Part shown: positions 12,579 through 24,588 of the stretch, piece by piece | Numbering within the stretch: the first letter of the stretch is position 1 | Layout: every line of letters begins with the position of its first letter | Source: Delphinapterus leucas | Taxonomy: Eukaryota > Chordata > Mammalia > Artiodactyla > Monodontidae | Length of the DNA: 64,000 nucleotides | Reading direction: 5' to 3' | NCBI RefSeq assembly: GCF_002288925.2 | Contig: NW_022098076.1 | Location: forward strand, 66,119,332 to 66,183,331 | Notes under the pieces: generated by a model | Told to the model about the DNA's origin: nothing | Database searches by the model: none | Seen by the model: only the letters and a program-made list of their open reading frames with translations | Made by a program: the position numbers and the translations under genes

Positions 12579-13172
12579 GTAGGTATAAGAGATCTTTTCT
12601 ACCTTCAGCACATCTACCCAGAGTGCAGAAGAATAGCGTTAGTGGGAAGTCTGCCCCATCATTCATTGTGGTCTTAGTGCCTTTATTCTGAGCTCTCTCA
12701 TCAATGCTTAATCCTAGCTCAGACATGTTAGAATTAATCATTGGCTCTGTCTGAAGAAACCTAATGGATTCTTCTAATCAAATTCGTATCTCTTAAAAAT
12801 TCATAGCTCATATTCATCTCAGACAAGTTTTACTAACTCATGAAAATTCTTTCTGTGTTGTATATTAGTTTTGTCTTTGTAAAACTAGATTGAGTATTAA
12901 GAATACAACAGAGCTAACCTAGGGTTGGGTGCCTGCTAAAAAATAAGCTTACTTTTTGGTAGAGAAGCCCCTTCTTAGAAGATCGTACTTTGCTGAGAAG
13001 TATAGCCGGAAGGAATCTATCATTGCTTAAAGTGGTTCATTCTTTCCTAAAAGATTTGCTTACTATTATATACATCTCCTCACATGGATTACGCATAAGT
13101 TACATGTGGACAGCATGTTGAATGACCAGTGGGTAGGTTTCCTCACTTACTCACGTGAAGTGTTTTCTCTAG
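12579..13172 (+). other. ADAM23 intron (0.6 kb)
   Basis: Short intron with no recognisable feature. Confidence 0.8.
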
Positions 13173-13262
13173 GAATGCTATGGATTGTGCTGTAAGAAAT
13201 GCTCTCTCTCCAATGGGGCCCACTGCAGCGACGGGCCCTGCTGTAATAATACCTCATGTCTT
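13173..13262 (+). CDS. ADAM23: ADAM23 exon, disintegrin domain
   Basis: A 90-base phase-0 exon encoding ECYGLCCKKC through CCNNTSCL (30 codons), with nine cysteines typical of the disulfide-stapled disintegrin arm. The acceptor is ttctctag and the donor gtgagt. Two overlapping N-glycosylation sequons (NNT, NTS) lie near its end. Confidence 0.94.
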
Positions 13263-14570
13263 GTGAGTTCTCTGACAGTTTCATCTTTCTTATCGTTGAC
13301 ATATTAGCCAAATATCTCAATGTGTACATTGAGTATTTGTACAACTTGTCACAGACTTGTTGATCGACACTGTACATATTAGCCTGGCGATTTTGTAGAA
13401 TCAATAAATCTATCCAAATTCTGTGGGTTACAACGATTATCTTTACTATGATTCACTACCAACCATTCTATTCTCTGGTACCTCCCTAAGAAAATATATC
13501 TATAATCCTTCCAAAATAAACATTGAGAATTGCTCTACTACCATGAGTGAAAACCAAATTAAATAGTTGAATAGAAGAGGGGCAATTCTTGTGGTCTTTT
13601 TCTAATAAGCCCTACTTATAACCTTTTTCTTTAAAACACATCCTAATTTATTTTAGACCCTGAGCAGAAAACCTAGTGCTCATGTTTTTACATTTGATAT
13701 TTAAAATCACTTATAAAGGCAAGAAAGCTAGATAAGGAGGTAATATATGTATGTATGTATGTATGTTTATATGTGTATATGCACAACTTGTGTATGTGTG
13801 GACACACAGTTACTTCCATCTTTAGAGACCTCTGGTTAATTTTTTAAAAAAATGTTTTTTAAATTTTCCTTTTTCTCATCTATAAAATCTCTAATATCCT
13901 TTAAAACCATAAAAGTATACGATTTAATTTTATCCAACACCAAAGGGATTATGCATGTGGTAATCTAGGCGATTCTAGCTTAGTTTGTACTTGCTTATGT
14001 CCCCAACCGGATTATAATTGCTTGAAGATGATGGACTCTTTCCTTCATCTTTTACCCACCCACCACCCAGAGAAACAAAATGCCTTGTATTCAGTAGGCA
14101 TTCACTGGCATCACTGAAGGAAATTCATATGAATTAATTGAAATCTGCCTGTGTATATTTAGCTAAAGCAAGACTAATATCCAAGCTAGTTGGTAAATCA
14201 GCGCAGGTTGGGTGTGCATATCAGTCTTCAGAGAGATCCTAAATATTTATGTTTTAGTGTTCTGTTCTTTTGTCTTAAGCCACACCAGTGTTTCTTCTTT
14301 GCATAATTGTCATCGCAATGTTTCCCAAAAATAATACTCTGAGATAGTGGATTTTGAAATCTGAACATGTAATGCCTTGGTTAATGATCCATGTTTACTA
14401 CACAGGGTGGCATTTGGGTATTATCTTTATCCTGGAACTATCTTGCTGATTCATAAAAAGAGTCTGGCGGTGGTTATGAAAGGATGTCATGATTGTTGGT
14501 GAATATAAGAATGTTAACTCTTTGAAATATTAATTAATACTGGTTCCTAATATTGAGTTTTGATTTGCAG
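13263..14570 (+). other. ADAM23 intron (1.3 kb)
   Basis: Intron. It contains a short (TATG)n run at 13745-13770 and possible fragments of old repeats near 14020-14110. Nothing else. Confidence 0.75.
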
Positions 14571-14651
14571 TTTCAGCCGCGAGGGTATGAATGTCGGGAT
14601 GCTGTGAATGGGTGTGATATTACCGAATACTGCACTGGAGACTCTGGCCAG
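14571..14651 (+). CDS. ADAM23: ADAM23 exon, disintegrin integrin-binding loop
   Basis: An 81-base phase-0 exon encoding FQPRGYECRDA through TGDSGQ (27 codons). The acceptor is gatttgcag and the donor gtatgg. It contains the disintegrin loop. In human ADAM23 this loop (AVNECDIT) has been reported to bind integrin alpha-v beta-3 without an RGD. Here the loop reads AVNGCDIT: the codon at 14610-14612 is ggg (Gly), where a single transition from gag would explain the loss of the acidic residue. The frame and all cysteines are intact. Confidence 0.94.
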
Positions 14652-14998
14652 GTATGGCAAACTGAGTTTTAGGTAATGCATCTTACTTGCAAATACATAT
14701 TGTAAAGCTTTCAGTTTGCATTACGTGTGTGAATATGATTTGGTTCTTTTGTTTTTGTTTTGTTTTGCTCTGTTTTCTAGTAATTTCTAGCTCCTCCCAT
14801 GCCTTTATTTTAGGAACGTTTATTGTGGTTTTTTGGACCTAAAAAATCTCTTTTCTTCCAAATTTCCCCTTCGTAATTAGTTCCCTTTATATTGCTTATA
14901 TCCAACGAATTGATTTTTCTTTCCTGGTCCCCACGTCTAAAACAGTACCCTCACACTGATGAAGCTATTTTCAAGCATTTTTAAGCCACAAAACCCTT

Positions 14999-15280
14999 TC
15001 TTTTTTTTCTTGCATCTTTATTGGAGTATAATTGCTTTACAATGGTGTGTTAGTTTCTGCTGTATAACAAAGTGAATCAGCTGTACGTGTACATATATCC
15101 CCATATCTCCTCCCTCTTGCATCTCCCTCCCACCCTCCTTATCCCACCCCTCTAGGTGGTCACAAAGCACCGAGCGGATCTCCCTGTGCTATGCGGCTGC
15201 TTCCCACTAGCTATCTGTTTTACATTTGGTGGTGTATATATGTCCATGCCACTCTCGCACTTCGTCCCAGCTTACCAACA
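14999..15280 (-). mobile_element. L1 3' end, 5'-truncated insertion
   Basis: T-rich start, then the same antisense L1 3' sequence as at 8489, extending about 40 bases further to 'gtccatgccactctcgcact'. It is slightly diverged from the other copies. Confidence 0.85.
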
Positions 15281-15539
15281 AAATTTTGGATGGAAGCCCA
15301 AGGTAGAAATCTGGGAAGAGTAGCACTGCTGTGGTTGAAATGGGATTGGGAGCAGAAGTCTCCCTTCCTGAGCTCTGTCACCGTCTCGCTCCAATTTTGA
15401 AGCCCTGGCTTCATGGCCCGCACACTTTGGCATGATCTTCTTCACATTAAAATTATCACATTATCATTAAGGTTGCCTTCCGGCATTCCTTCTTTAATTT
15501 TTACATTTTTAAACATTTATCTCATGTTGTTTTATGTCT

Positions 15540-15850
15540 TTATTTGTCATTCAAATGATCATTTGTGGAGCCCCTGCTCTGTGACAAGCACTGCTGTGAA
15601 TGCTGGGATATGGGAGGAATTGAAATAGAAAAGTCCTTGCTCTTATGGGGCTTGCATTCTGCTGGATGGAGAAAGGCAAATAAATGAAAAAAACCCCAGT
15701 GAGTACAGAAGCATGGCTTCTTCAAGAGGTGGAATGAAAGCAGGGATAGCTGGGGAATAGTGGAAACAATTCAGAGAGGAAGTCGGGAATCAGGCAGGGA
15801 GGGGCTTGGTAAGAATTTTTGACTTCATTCTACCTTCATTTCTTTCTAAC
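15540..15850 (+). repeat. Ancient dispersed repeat (L2/MIR age)
   Basis: The sequence 'cctgctctgtgacaagcactg' followed by 'tccttgctcttatgggg' and 'cttgcattctgctgg' follows a very common old mammalian repeat. The family name is uncertain without a library search. Related stretches lie at 17815, 52250 and 52742. Confidence 0.55.
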
Positions 15851-15869
15851 GTTATTTCAAGAGCATTTA

Positions 15870-16120
15870 CCCATGCTGTGACACGGTTTTTATAGATATC
15901 CTCTTTACATTTGCATGAAAGTCTGCCATGTGGATTTACCAGTAACTTCCACATCCGGTGGTGGTGGACATTTAGATTGTTGGCAGTATTTCATTATTAT
16001 GATTAATACGGTCGTGAATCTCTATGCATTTTTAAGAGTGTTTCTTGTTTGGAGTTAGCACCTTAGGACAAGTTCTCAGGAGTGGAGCTACCTATTGCCA
16101 GGTAGGGCTTCTGATAGAGT
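15870..16120 (-). repeat. Possible old L1 (L1M-like) fragment
   Basis: 'ggacatttagattgttggc' and 'gtcgtgaatctctatgcat' resemble the antisense reading of the 3' part of ORF2 in old L1s, strongly diverged. Confidence 0.4.
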
Positions 16121-17814
16121 ACAGTTAGAAGCCAAAATATCATTTTTGCTATTGCAAATAGCCAAGTTGAAAGCCATAGCTTAGTGTGAGGGCTAAATGG
16201 GCCTCTTTATAGATCCCAGACTCAGGCTATAGCAACACGTTATTGACAAAATTGGGCCTGGAATGACCTGTCGGTGCAGAGCCAGCCCTTGCCTTGTATG
16301 CCATGGAGGAGCAATAGAGAGAGAATGATTTATGTGAGTAGGCAGGAGAAGGATGGCAGGACCGGGCCAGAAGGCCAAGTTACTCAAGTTTATCAAATCA
16401 GCCAGCCAACTAACCCAACCGTTCACTCTACCTGCCTGGAGAATCGAGTACAGGAGCAGAGAGTAACTGGAGTTACACTGAGTTCCCCTCCCTGGAAGGA
16501 AACGTGAGGAGAGGAAAACAAAGGTTCCTAATTAACCTTTTTGAAGGTTTTGATATGTATCATCTGAGGCTCGATTCAAGTGGATATGGTACAAAGGAAT
16601 GGTACAGTGAACTCTATCCAGGCTGTTATTCTTCTGTGATTTTTATGCATATCTGTTTTTATATATAAATATGTAAATAGGTTTCTCTGCAATTTTTAAA
16701 TAATATAGTGGCAGAATGTAAGAATTGTGGATTCAGTGTTTTATGACAAGTGTACTGACATTCTTGATATACTGTTTCGCTGAGTTATATTTTTAGTTTT
16801 GTAGAATAATGCTATTTTTATACCCATCATATATGGTTTTGGTTCTGTGTGTTCAGTTCTTTTAAAAGTATAGTTTTTTCATTTCAACCTTTAACTCTTG
16901 AATTGCCGTAGACTTTACAATAAAGATATTTTTTTAAAGATGTGGGGAATGTGTTTTGTTAGTACTATGAAATATGTCATCAAAATGGGAGTATAGCACA
17001 ATTCAAAATAAGTACATTTAAAGGCTATTGCACTGTGAAAGCCGGCCTCAACTGGACCTTCCTGCACAGCATAAAACTGGGGGCTCAAATGGCATTTAGA
17101 GACCGAATCCAGAGCTCTGCTCACAGGCAGAATAAAGTACACAGATTTATGGTCCCTCTGCTTTAAATATCTCCAGACAACTAGAGACATCCATAATTTC
17201 CTTTGTTGAACATTTCAGTGATAAGCAAGTGGCTTTTATTAGCCTAAACGAAAAATAGATTGATTAGAAATCTTCTTCCATGTAGCTGTGACAGTTTATA
17301 ACAAGAGCTTTTTTTTTCTAGTGACTCCTACTAGTTTTTTCCTCTTGAAACATCGCAAAAGTCAAATATGAAAATTGTTTAGCCCCTGATATACCTATTC
17401 TAGTAGCAACATTTCTTTTGCATTTTTGTCCAGCGTGGTTGTTTTCATCTTGGAGTAAGTGAATAATTAATGTTAGTTGATTAATAAGAAAATGATGGTG
17501 TTTTGAGTGGATATGGATGAAAGAGGCCCAGGGATCTCTGTTTCTGGGCAGTTGGTCCAGTAAACCAGCTTCTCATGCTGATAATTACATCTTCTGAAGA
17601 GTTACCATTAGGTTGAATGAAAGCTTGTATGAGAGTCAGTTGTTCTTTAGAAAGATGTAGAACCAAAGCATTTAATCTCAATGTGTTCCTTCATAAGTTA
17701 CTGCTGCTTCGCACTTCTAAATTAGTTCTGTTACCTTTCTGTAGTGACCATGATAAACACCTTGGTGTTGCAGAATAGAATAACTTAATCGTATCTGTGT
17801 GGGTCATTTATTTA

Positions 17815-18770
17815 TTTTCTCAGTCAGCCAATAGTCATTGAGCACCATCTCAGTTATAATTGAGCCAGTTTTGTTCTAGGTGCTGGGGAGGCAGCAGGGA
17901 CAGAAAATCCCTGCCTGCATGGTGCTCGCATTAGGATGCAGACAAAAGACAAGCAAATATGTAAAATACACGGATCCTCCGTTGGTGATACATGTTATGG
18001 AGAAGAAAAAAAATAGGGAATGGGGAACAGAGGATGCCAGCATGGGGAAGGAGGTTACGGTTTTGAAGAGCATGGTTAGAGAAGGCTTCTCTGAGATGCT
18101 GATAGTTGAGCAACGTCCTAAAAAAGGTGAGAAAGCAAGCCCGGCAGAAATCTGGGGGAAAGGTTGGAGGAAGAGCAAGGACAAAGGCCGTGGGGTGGCA
18201 GCATGGCTGGTACATTCACGTAGAGTCAGGTATTTATGGCAGAGAGTAGGAATGAGGTCAGAGAGATGAAGGTGAGGATGGGGCCAGCACAGGAGCCGAT
18301 CATGATGAACTTGGAAGGCCAGTGAGTAGATGGGGAAGCCATCAACAGAGGAGCCAGTCTTGCTGAAACAGTCTTCACTGCCAGTCTTGCTGAAACAGAG
18401 GAGCAACATGAGGTGGTTTAGGTTTTTCAAAGGACACTCTGGTGGCTCTATAGCCTATAAGGAGAGTAGAGTGGAAGCAGGGGAATCAGTTGGAGGCTGT
18501 TGCATAATCAGAGAGATGAGAGATGGTGGTGAGAGATGGTGGTGGTGTGGACCCGGCATTAGCGGTGGAAATGGAGAAAAGTCAGATTGCAATTATATTT
18601 TAAAGGTAGAAGCTACCAAGATTTGTTAATGGAAGAAAAAGAGAGGAACATAGGATGACTCCATGGTTTTGACCTTGAACAGTTGGAAGAGTGGGACTGT
18701 CATTTACTGAGAAGGTGAAAACTAAGGGAGGACCTCAGTGGGTATTGCTATGTTTCTTATTCACTTGCCA
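17815..18770 (+). repeat. Long ancient dispersed repeat (L2/MIR age)
   Basis: About 950 bases follow a familiar old repeat: 'gttctaggtgctggggaggc', 'aaaatccctgcctgcatggt', 'agagaaggcttctctgagat', 'ggatgactccatggttttga'. Open frames on both strands here come from this repeat. An internal short duplication occurs near 18354-18395. Confidence 0.6.
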
Positions 18771-19605
18771 CACCCATGTATTTTTTTTTCCCTTTTTGTA
18801 TTTGTTTTGAATGCTATAGCAGAGCCTTGACTTAATTTTTTTAGCTCCCTTAAATGTGGTAAATGAGACGCACAGAAAGTAAAAATTTTAATTTACTCAG
18901 GGTAATGTTGGGGGAAAATGAAATTTTCCTTATTTTTCCTTACAAAAAATGATTTGATAAATAGACCTGGAAAAAGAAAGAACTGTCACATCATGATTGT
19001 TCTAGTAACAAATCTGTAGTTCAACAGGTCAGAAATGTAATGGAGATACAGCACTTATATTGAGTTGAAGGGCAGTGTATTTCTTCTTTCTCAGTAATGT
19101 GGCCTAGAGGTGAGCGTCATGGGTGTCACATGTAAATTTGACATTTTCACAGGGCTGAGCGAAGTCTTGTAAATTAGTTCCTGAACGTGTCCACTCCTGC
19201 ATAACAGGCTGATTTGTTCCCTTCATTATCCATTTTAATCCCTTCTACTTTTAACTCCACAGGCAAGTGAACGTAAATTATTATTTTAGCCCATCTCATG
19301 GAAAACGGAGAAACATAAAAAGCACCCACTGTATGGACCTAATTGATTGATTCATTTTTACCAATAATTGCAGAATAAATTTGGATAACCTACTCAAAGA
19401 GTTACTCATGTTTTCCTAATTATAGAGTCACCATGCTTGCATTTTTAAAATACTTATCATAACTTTTACTGATATGAATGATCTGTAGCACACAACTCAC
19501 AATAATAAAATCGTGCTTACTTTTTTTTGCATTTTAATATATTGTACACATAATCTGAATATACTTCACATGCTGAGTGTTAACTAAAAAGGTTATATTT
19601 TTCAG

Positions 19606-19656
19606 TGCCCACCAAATCTTCATAAGCAAGATGGATATGCATGCAATCAAAATCAG
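19606..19656 (+). CDS. ADAM23: ADAM23 51-base exon, disintegrin/cysteine-rich boundary
   Basis: A 51-base phase-0 exon encoding CPPNLHKQDGYACNQNQ (17 codons). The acceptor is tttttcag and the donor gtatgc. The CPPNxHKxDGYxC motif is the conserved start of the ADAM cysteine-rich region. Confidence 0.95.
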
Positions 19657-20344
19657 GTATGCTGGGCTCTAGGTTTTAAATGGGATTTTATAAAAAGATT
19701 AGATTTCAAGGTGTTTTTTTGATAAATGTAATTTTGATAGGGAATTGCAATTCAAGCAACAGTAAATTATTGCAGTGGTCTTCTAATTCAGAGTTGCTTT
19801 ATGTCGTATAAAATACAAATATGTTATATTTATCTCTGGGTACAAACTGTCCAGATTGAGGGTGAGGAAAAAAATGTAATGGCTGAAGAATTAGAAATCT
19901 AATTTATTGAGTTGTGACTATCTTTTAATCATTTCAGCCTGTCTCTGATGGAAAAATATGGTAATCTGTTGTAATGTGGGTTTTTTTTTTTTTCCTGAAG
20001 CTATGTTATATCCTAACCATTCACGTGCAAAAAAAGCTAAAAATCATATTGGTATCACCCAACGAAATGTCTCAATTTTTTTCCATAAAATTAAAAAATT
20101 TAGACAGTTAGTTGGATTTGAAGAGCTGTACTATGAGGTATGTTTTGTGTTTTAAATTTTAACTGTCATTCTTATGCTTCTCTTAAGATGTTTATGGTTT
20201 TTATTTTCACTGTGAAAGTATTAGGGTACCGAAGGAAAAAGAAAACAAGTTTGTCTGGAACAATGAAAAGGAGACCTTGCAGTGAGAGTTTTGGGGAAAA
20301 TGGAACTGGCTGCATGTGCCTCATAACATATGTTCTGTCCTCAG
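19657..20344 (+). other. ADAM23 intron (0.7 kb)
   Basis: Short intron with a T tract near 19980. No other feature seen. Confidence 0.8.
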
Positions 20345-20408
20345 GGCCGCTGCTACAACGGGGAGTGCAAGACACGGGATAACCAGTGTCAGTACATCTG
20401 GGGAACAA
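20345..20408 (+). CDS. ADAM23: ADAM23 exon, cysteine-rich region
   Basis: A 64-base exon (21 codons plus 1 base) encoding GRCYNGECKTR through QYIWGT. The acceptor is ctgtcctcag and the donor gtaggt. The GxCxxGxCKTRDxQC pattern is conserved in the ADAM cysteine-rich domain, which packs against the disintegrin arm. Confidence 0.94.
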
Positions 20409-21680
20409 GTAGGTCATGTTTCCTGCTTGCTGGTCACACACAGGTTTCTCTTAATATTCTTCACTGCCAGTCTTGCTGAAAGAGATATACAGCTTGGGGT
20501 GATTAAAAAACAAACAAACAAACAAACAACTAGAAAAGGCTGAAGAGAATGGTGAATCTTAGTCACAAAACCACAGCAAACAACTGCTAATGTTGGGGAC
20601 TTGTCACCTGAACCAAAAAGTGCCAATCAGTGATTGTGGCTGTGACAGAAGGGATGCTACACCCACCTGCAAAGACTGGGTTGAGTGCAGTGGTCATGCT
20701 TATTATCCAGCCACTGGCTGATTTTCTTTGTACCTTGGATTTAACATTCACCCCCTCAAGTTAGCTTTCTGTTCTTTTACCCTAGGATAGAACCAGACTT
20801 TTGTTGTTGTTTTTTTAAATTCTATAATTGATTATCTCAGCTTGAAGTGAAGAAACACAAGTACTTTTTGAGATGCAGACAGATAGAGATTCGGGTACAT
20901 GGTCGTGCTTCTCAGTACATTCCCTACATGTCAGTACACATATTCTCTTCTTGACATTTGTAGTGCCTCGCCAGTGAACTTCAGTTCATGAGGGCCAGGC
21001 CAGAAGAGAGAGAAATGGCTCTGCCTTGCTGGCAGAGGCTGGGTCACCCACCAGGAAAAGAAAGCACGCAAAAGGAGACTAGGACCCATGCACAAGTGAT
21101 TTCAGTGTTTGGCAAATGTCATTTAACTGAAAGATTTACTTTCAGTCAGTGCTTCAGTTTTGACAAGGGAAAGATAATAGAGGCATTTTTGTCTTTTAAA
21201 AAGGTTTAAATATCAAAATCCATGTGCCAATGTAAAATCTCAATGAGCTCAGACTTTCTAATGCCTACTGATATTAATAGAAAGCAGGATTAGGAGTGAT
21301 AGTAGTTTTCTCTGTGTCACTTCACTACTTCCTGCTGATGATCTACCTCCCACCCTCAAGCCCACCAAGAATTGGGAATAAATTTGTCTCCCAAGTTAAA
21401 AAGAATGGTGTGTTGGAGCTGTCCTGTCTTAGCTTATAAGAGCCATTGGTTAAATTTTCAGGAATTTTAGAAGCCAGTTGACATCATAGTCTTAGTTTGA
21501 AATTAGCCATGTATTACACTGTGGAAATTTACACTATGGAAATTGGCAAGTGCTACAAATTAGGAATTTTTTTTTCCTTTTTCTGAAACACCAGTTATTG
21601 AAATATTTACTGGCACCCTCCCAGTTACGGATAGCAAAGAGAACTAAAATTAATTCTCTTTTCTTGCTCATCTCCAAAAG
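20409..21680 (+). other. ADAM23 intron (1.3 kb)
   Basis: Intron. It contains a 24-base sequence (20458-20481) identical to one at 18372-18395 and a short (CAAA)n run at 20510-20530. The rest is unremarkable. Confidence 0.75.
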
Positions 21681-21786
21681 AGGCTTCGGGGTCTGACAAA
21701 TTCTGTTATGAAAAGCTGAATACAGAAGGCACAGAGAAAGGCAACTGCGGGAAGGATGGAGACCGATGGATCCAGTGCAGCAAACA
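21681..21786 (+). CDS. ADAM23: ADAM23 exon, cysteine-rich region
   Basis: A 106-base exon (2 + 102 + 2). It completes lysine and encodes [11 protein letters not shown] through WIQCSK, then the first two bases of histidine. The acceptor is ccaaaag and the donor gtgagt. The [17 protein letters not shown] segment is a strongly conserved ADAM cysteine-rich motif. KASGSD has serine where I recall alanine in human. Confidence 0.94.
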
Positions 21787-24468
21787 GTGAGTGGTCAGCT
21801 CTGGGAGTATAGTGAGTGGACTTGGAAACCCTGGTCCAAATGTAAAATGAGCACAAAATAAATGTTACTGATTTTTTAATAAATATTCGACTACTTAAAA
21901 TTTTAAAGTATGGATTTTAAAAATACGTTAGTATAGCTAGAGGCAAATGGCTATGAACTAAACTATTTCTGTGGTACAGACTCACACCATTTCTGTAAAA
22001 TTCAGAAAAGTTCTTGCATGCTGTATTTTACTTGAAGCTTGTTTTGAAGAGATACTTTGCCAAGGTATTTTAAGTTAATAGTGGGTTTTAATTCTCTACT
22101 TTTGCTAGCAGAAAAGGCCTATGAATGTACTAGTATACATGGAATTCTACAAGCAAAAGATATAGCCTGTATATATAATTTGAGGGACCATTTAAAGTGA
22201 AGTAATATATATACTTAATTATTTCTCGAATGTAACACCATTTGATTTAATTAAACATCTAATGTCTGTATTAGAGTTTTGTTTTCCCTTCTAAAAAGTA
22301 GCTAGTCAGTGCATATTGGAGGCATCTTTACTCAGGAAGTGAGATACTTTCAGAGCACGTTGGTAGTATTTTCCCTTGATTTGGTGAGGAAAGTTAAAAT
22401 TGTGATTTAATAGTTTATTAAGGTTAACTCAATGACTTGGATCTATGGGACCACTAAGTGATACACCAAAGCTCCTCCGTTCTCCTTCCATAACAGTGAG
22501 GATTCTTCTCCCATTTTGAAGCAGAGCGAGGATTTAAGGGAAGTTTTATTTCTCTAGTTAATGGTCTCTAACGTACTTTAGGAAACTTTGCCATTCTATG
22601 TAGTCTTTGATGGTAGATGAGGCCTACCTTTAAATTTAAAGTTAAACCAAAATAACAGAACAGAACTTCCCATCTGATGTCTCATGAGCGAGTTATAGAT
22701 GTTCTGAGCTGTTCAGTCCTCGAGGTGCCAGGGAGGAAATGGGGACTAAAATAGTCAAAATCCATGGGGTTGGACACCTCTGGATTTGATTAGCTTCATT
22801 CATTAAATCAATGTCATAGACAAATCTGATCATTTCTCTGTGCCTCTGTGAATTCAAAAAGTTGGGAGACATTGTATCAGATCATTGTAGAAGATAACTT
22901 TTGAATATTTGGCAGTAGAATAGCCAACCACCAATGAGTTAAAGAAAATAAATGCATGTTTTCTTAAACTTTAAAAAACTGGGAAATATAACATAGAAAA
23001 GTGATTAATATACAAATATACATTTTGCCAAATAAATGTGAAGTGAACTCTCATGTAACCCCTATGTGGATCAATAAGTAGAACATTCCAGAAATGTATC
23101 CTTCCCCCTCACAGTGCCTCTGTCTCTCTGCTGGAGGTATTGTCATCCTGACTTTTTGGGCAATTGCTTTCTTTCTTTTCTTTAGAGATTTACTGCCCAA
23201 GCTTTCAGCCCTAAACAGTATATTTTGCCTAAAGTTTCAGTAACTTTATATAAAAGGAATCATATCTCAGGTATTATTTTGTATTTTGCTTAAGTTCATT
23301 ATTTTAAGAGTTTTCCATGGTATGTGTAGCTATTGGTTCATATTTATTGTTCATTTATTTCATTTTCATTCATATTTATATACCTTGATTTGTTTCTCCA
23401 TTCTATGTTGATAGACATTTAGATTGTTTCCATGTTTTGGCTATTAGGAACCATGCTGCTGTGAACATTCCGATACATGTAACTTAGCACACATTTGCAC
23501 ATACTTTTCTAAGGCCTTTCCTGGAAGAAAAAATGCTAAGTCATAGGGGATGTATATTTTCAGTGCTACCAGATGATGTGACACTCTTTTCTAAAATGGT
23601 TGTACGAGTAAACCCTACCATCGAGAATTTGTATATGAGAATTTTGTTGTACTTCATTCTCACCAATACTTGGTATTATCAGACATTTTACTTTTATGTA
23701 TTCTGCTGGGTGTGAACTGCTTTATTATTGTGGTTTTAATTTGTATTTTCCTGATTACAAATGGAAGTTAGTACATTTTCATGCATTTCTTGGACATGGA
23801 TGTCCTTTTTTGTGATGTGCCACTTTAATTCTTTGCACATTTTTTAAGGAGCTCGTTGTTTACTTCGCTGGAGGTAGGTGCCCTCATGGTGGGTGAGTCG
23901 TTTAACCATGTCGCCTAGGACCCAGATGATTTCTGCCCCTCTTCTTTGTAATGCTTAGCATGTTCAATTTGTGTCTTTACATTTGTGAATTCACGATTGC
24001 AAGGCAAATGCAAAGGCTCCACACTCAAAGGCAGGAAGCAGAGGTAGGAGCAAAAGGTCTCCTCCCTGTCAGGCTCTAACCTTTCATCCAGAGCACAGAA
24101 TTCTCCCCAGCAATCCCTAGCTGCCTTTTCCTCACATCTCAACACCCAGGGGCCGCTCTTAGCTCCAGGAGGTGGGAAGGAGGGATGGCTAGGAAAGTGG
24201 GTGTAGCAAATGGGGGTGCCATGATGAACTCAGACACCAGTCATGAGCCATCTTTCAGGGCTGGGCACTTTGCTACCCCGAAGAAACTGTGATCCTGTTA
24301 GCAAGGAAGGAGGGAGTCTTCGCCAACCAACAATATCTGAACAAATGCTTTTATTTAGAAGAAAAGGGAATATTTCCCATTTAAAAATATTTATAGACTG
24401 AATAGTTTCGATTTTTTCAGTTTGATTCCTCCTGTCTTGTTCTTCTTTTTTTAAAAAAATATGTTCAG
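21787..24468 (+). other. ADAM23 intron (2.7 kb)
   Basis: Intron. An old antisense L1 fragment covers about 23170-23840. Otherwise AT-rich with no recognised feature. Confidence 0.75.
23170..23840 (-). repeat. Old L1 (L1M-like) fragment
   Basis: 'gatagacatttagattgttt', 'ggctattaggaaccatgctg' and 'accctaccatcgagaatttg' are the diverged antisense reading of the 3' part of L1 ORF2. No open frame remains. Confidence 0.7.
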
Positions 24469-24588
24469 CGATGTGTTCTGTGGATTTTTACTCTGTACCA
24501 ATCTTACTCGAGCTCCACGTATTGGTCAACTTCAGGGTGAAATCATCCCAACTTCCTTCTACCACCAAGGCCGGGTGATTGACTGCAG
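24469..24588 (+). CDS. ADAM23: ADAM23 exon, cysteine-rich region
   Basis: A 120-base exon (1 + 117 + 2). It completes histidine and encodes DVFCGFLLCTN through RVIDC, then the first two bases of serine. The acceptor is atgttcag and the donor gtaaca. It includes an N-linked glycosylation sequon (NLT) and the CGxLxCTN motif typical of this domain. Confidence 0.94.

Larger units (their letters stand above)
14652..19605 (+). other. ADAM23 intron (5.0 kb)
   Basis: Intron with several old repeats: an antisense L1 3' end (14999-15280), an ancient dispersed repeat at about 15540-15850, a possible old L1M fragment at 15870-16120, and a long ancient repeat at about 17815-18770. Stretches between them hold nothing I can name. 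Confidence 0.75.

Noticed and set aside
17876..18629. Open frames on both strands up to 184 codons
   Set aside because: They come from a long ancient dispersed repeat at 17815-18770.
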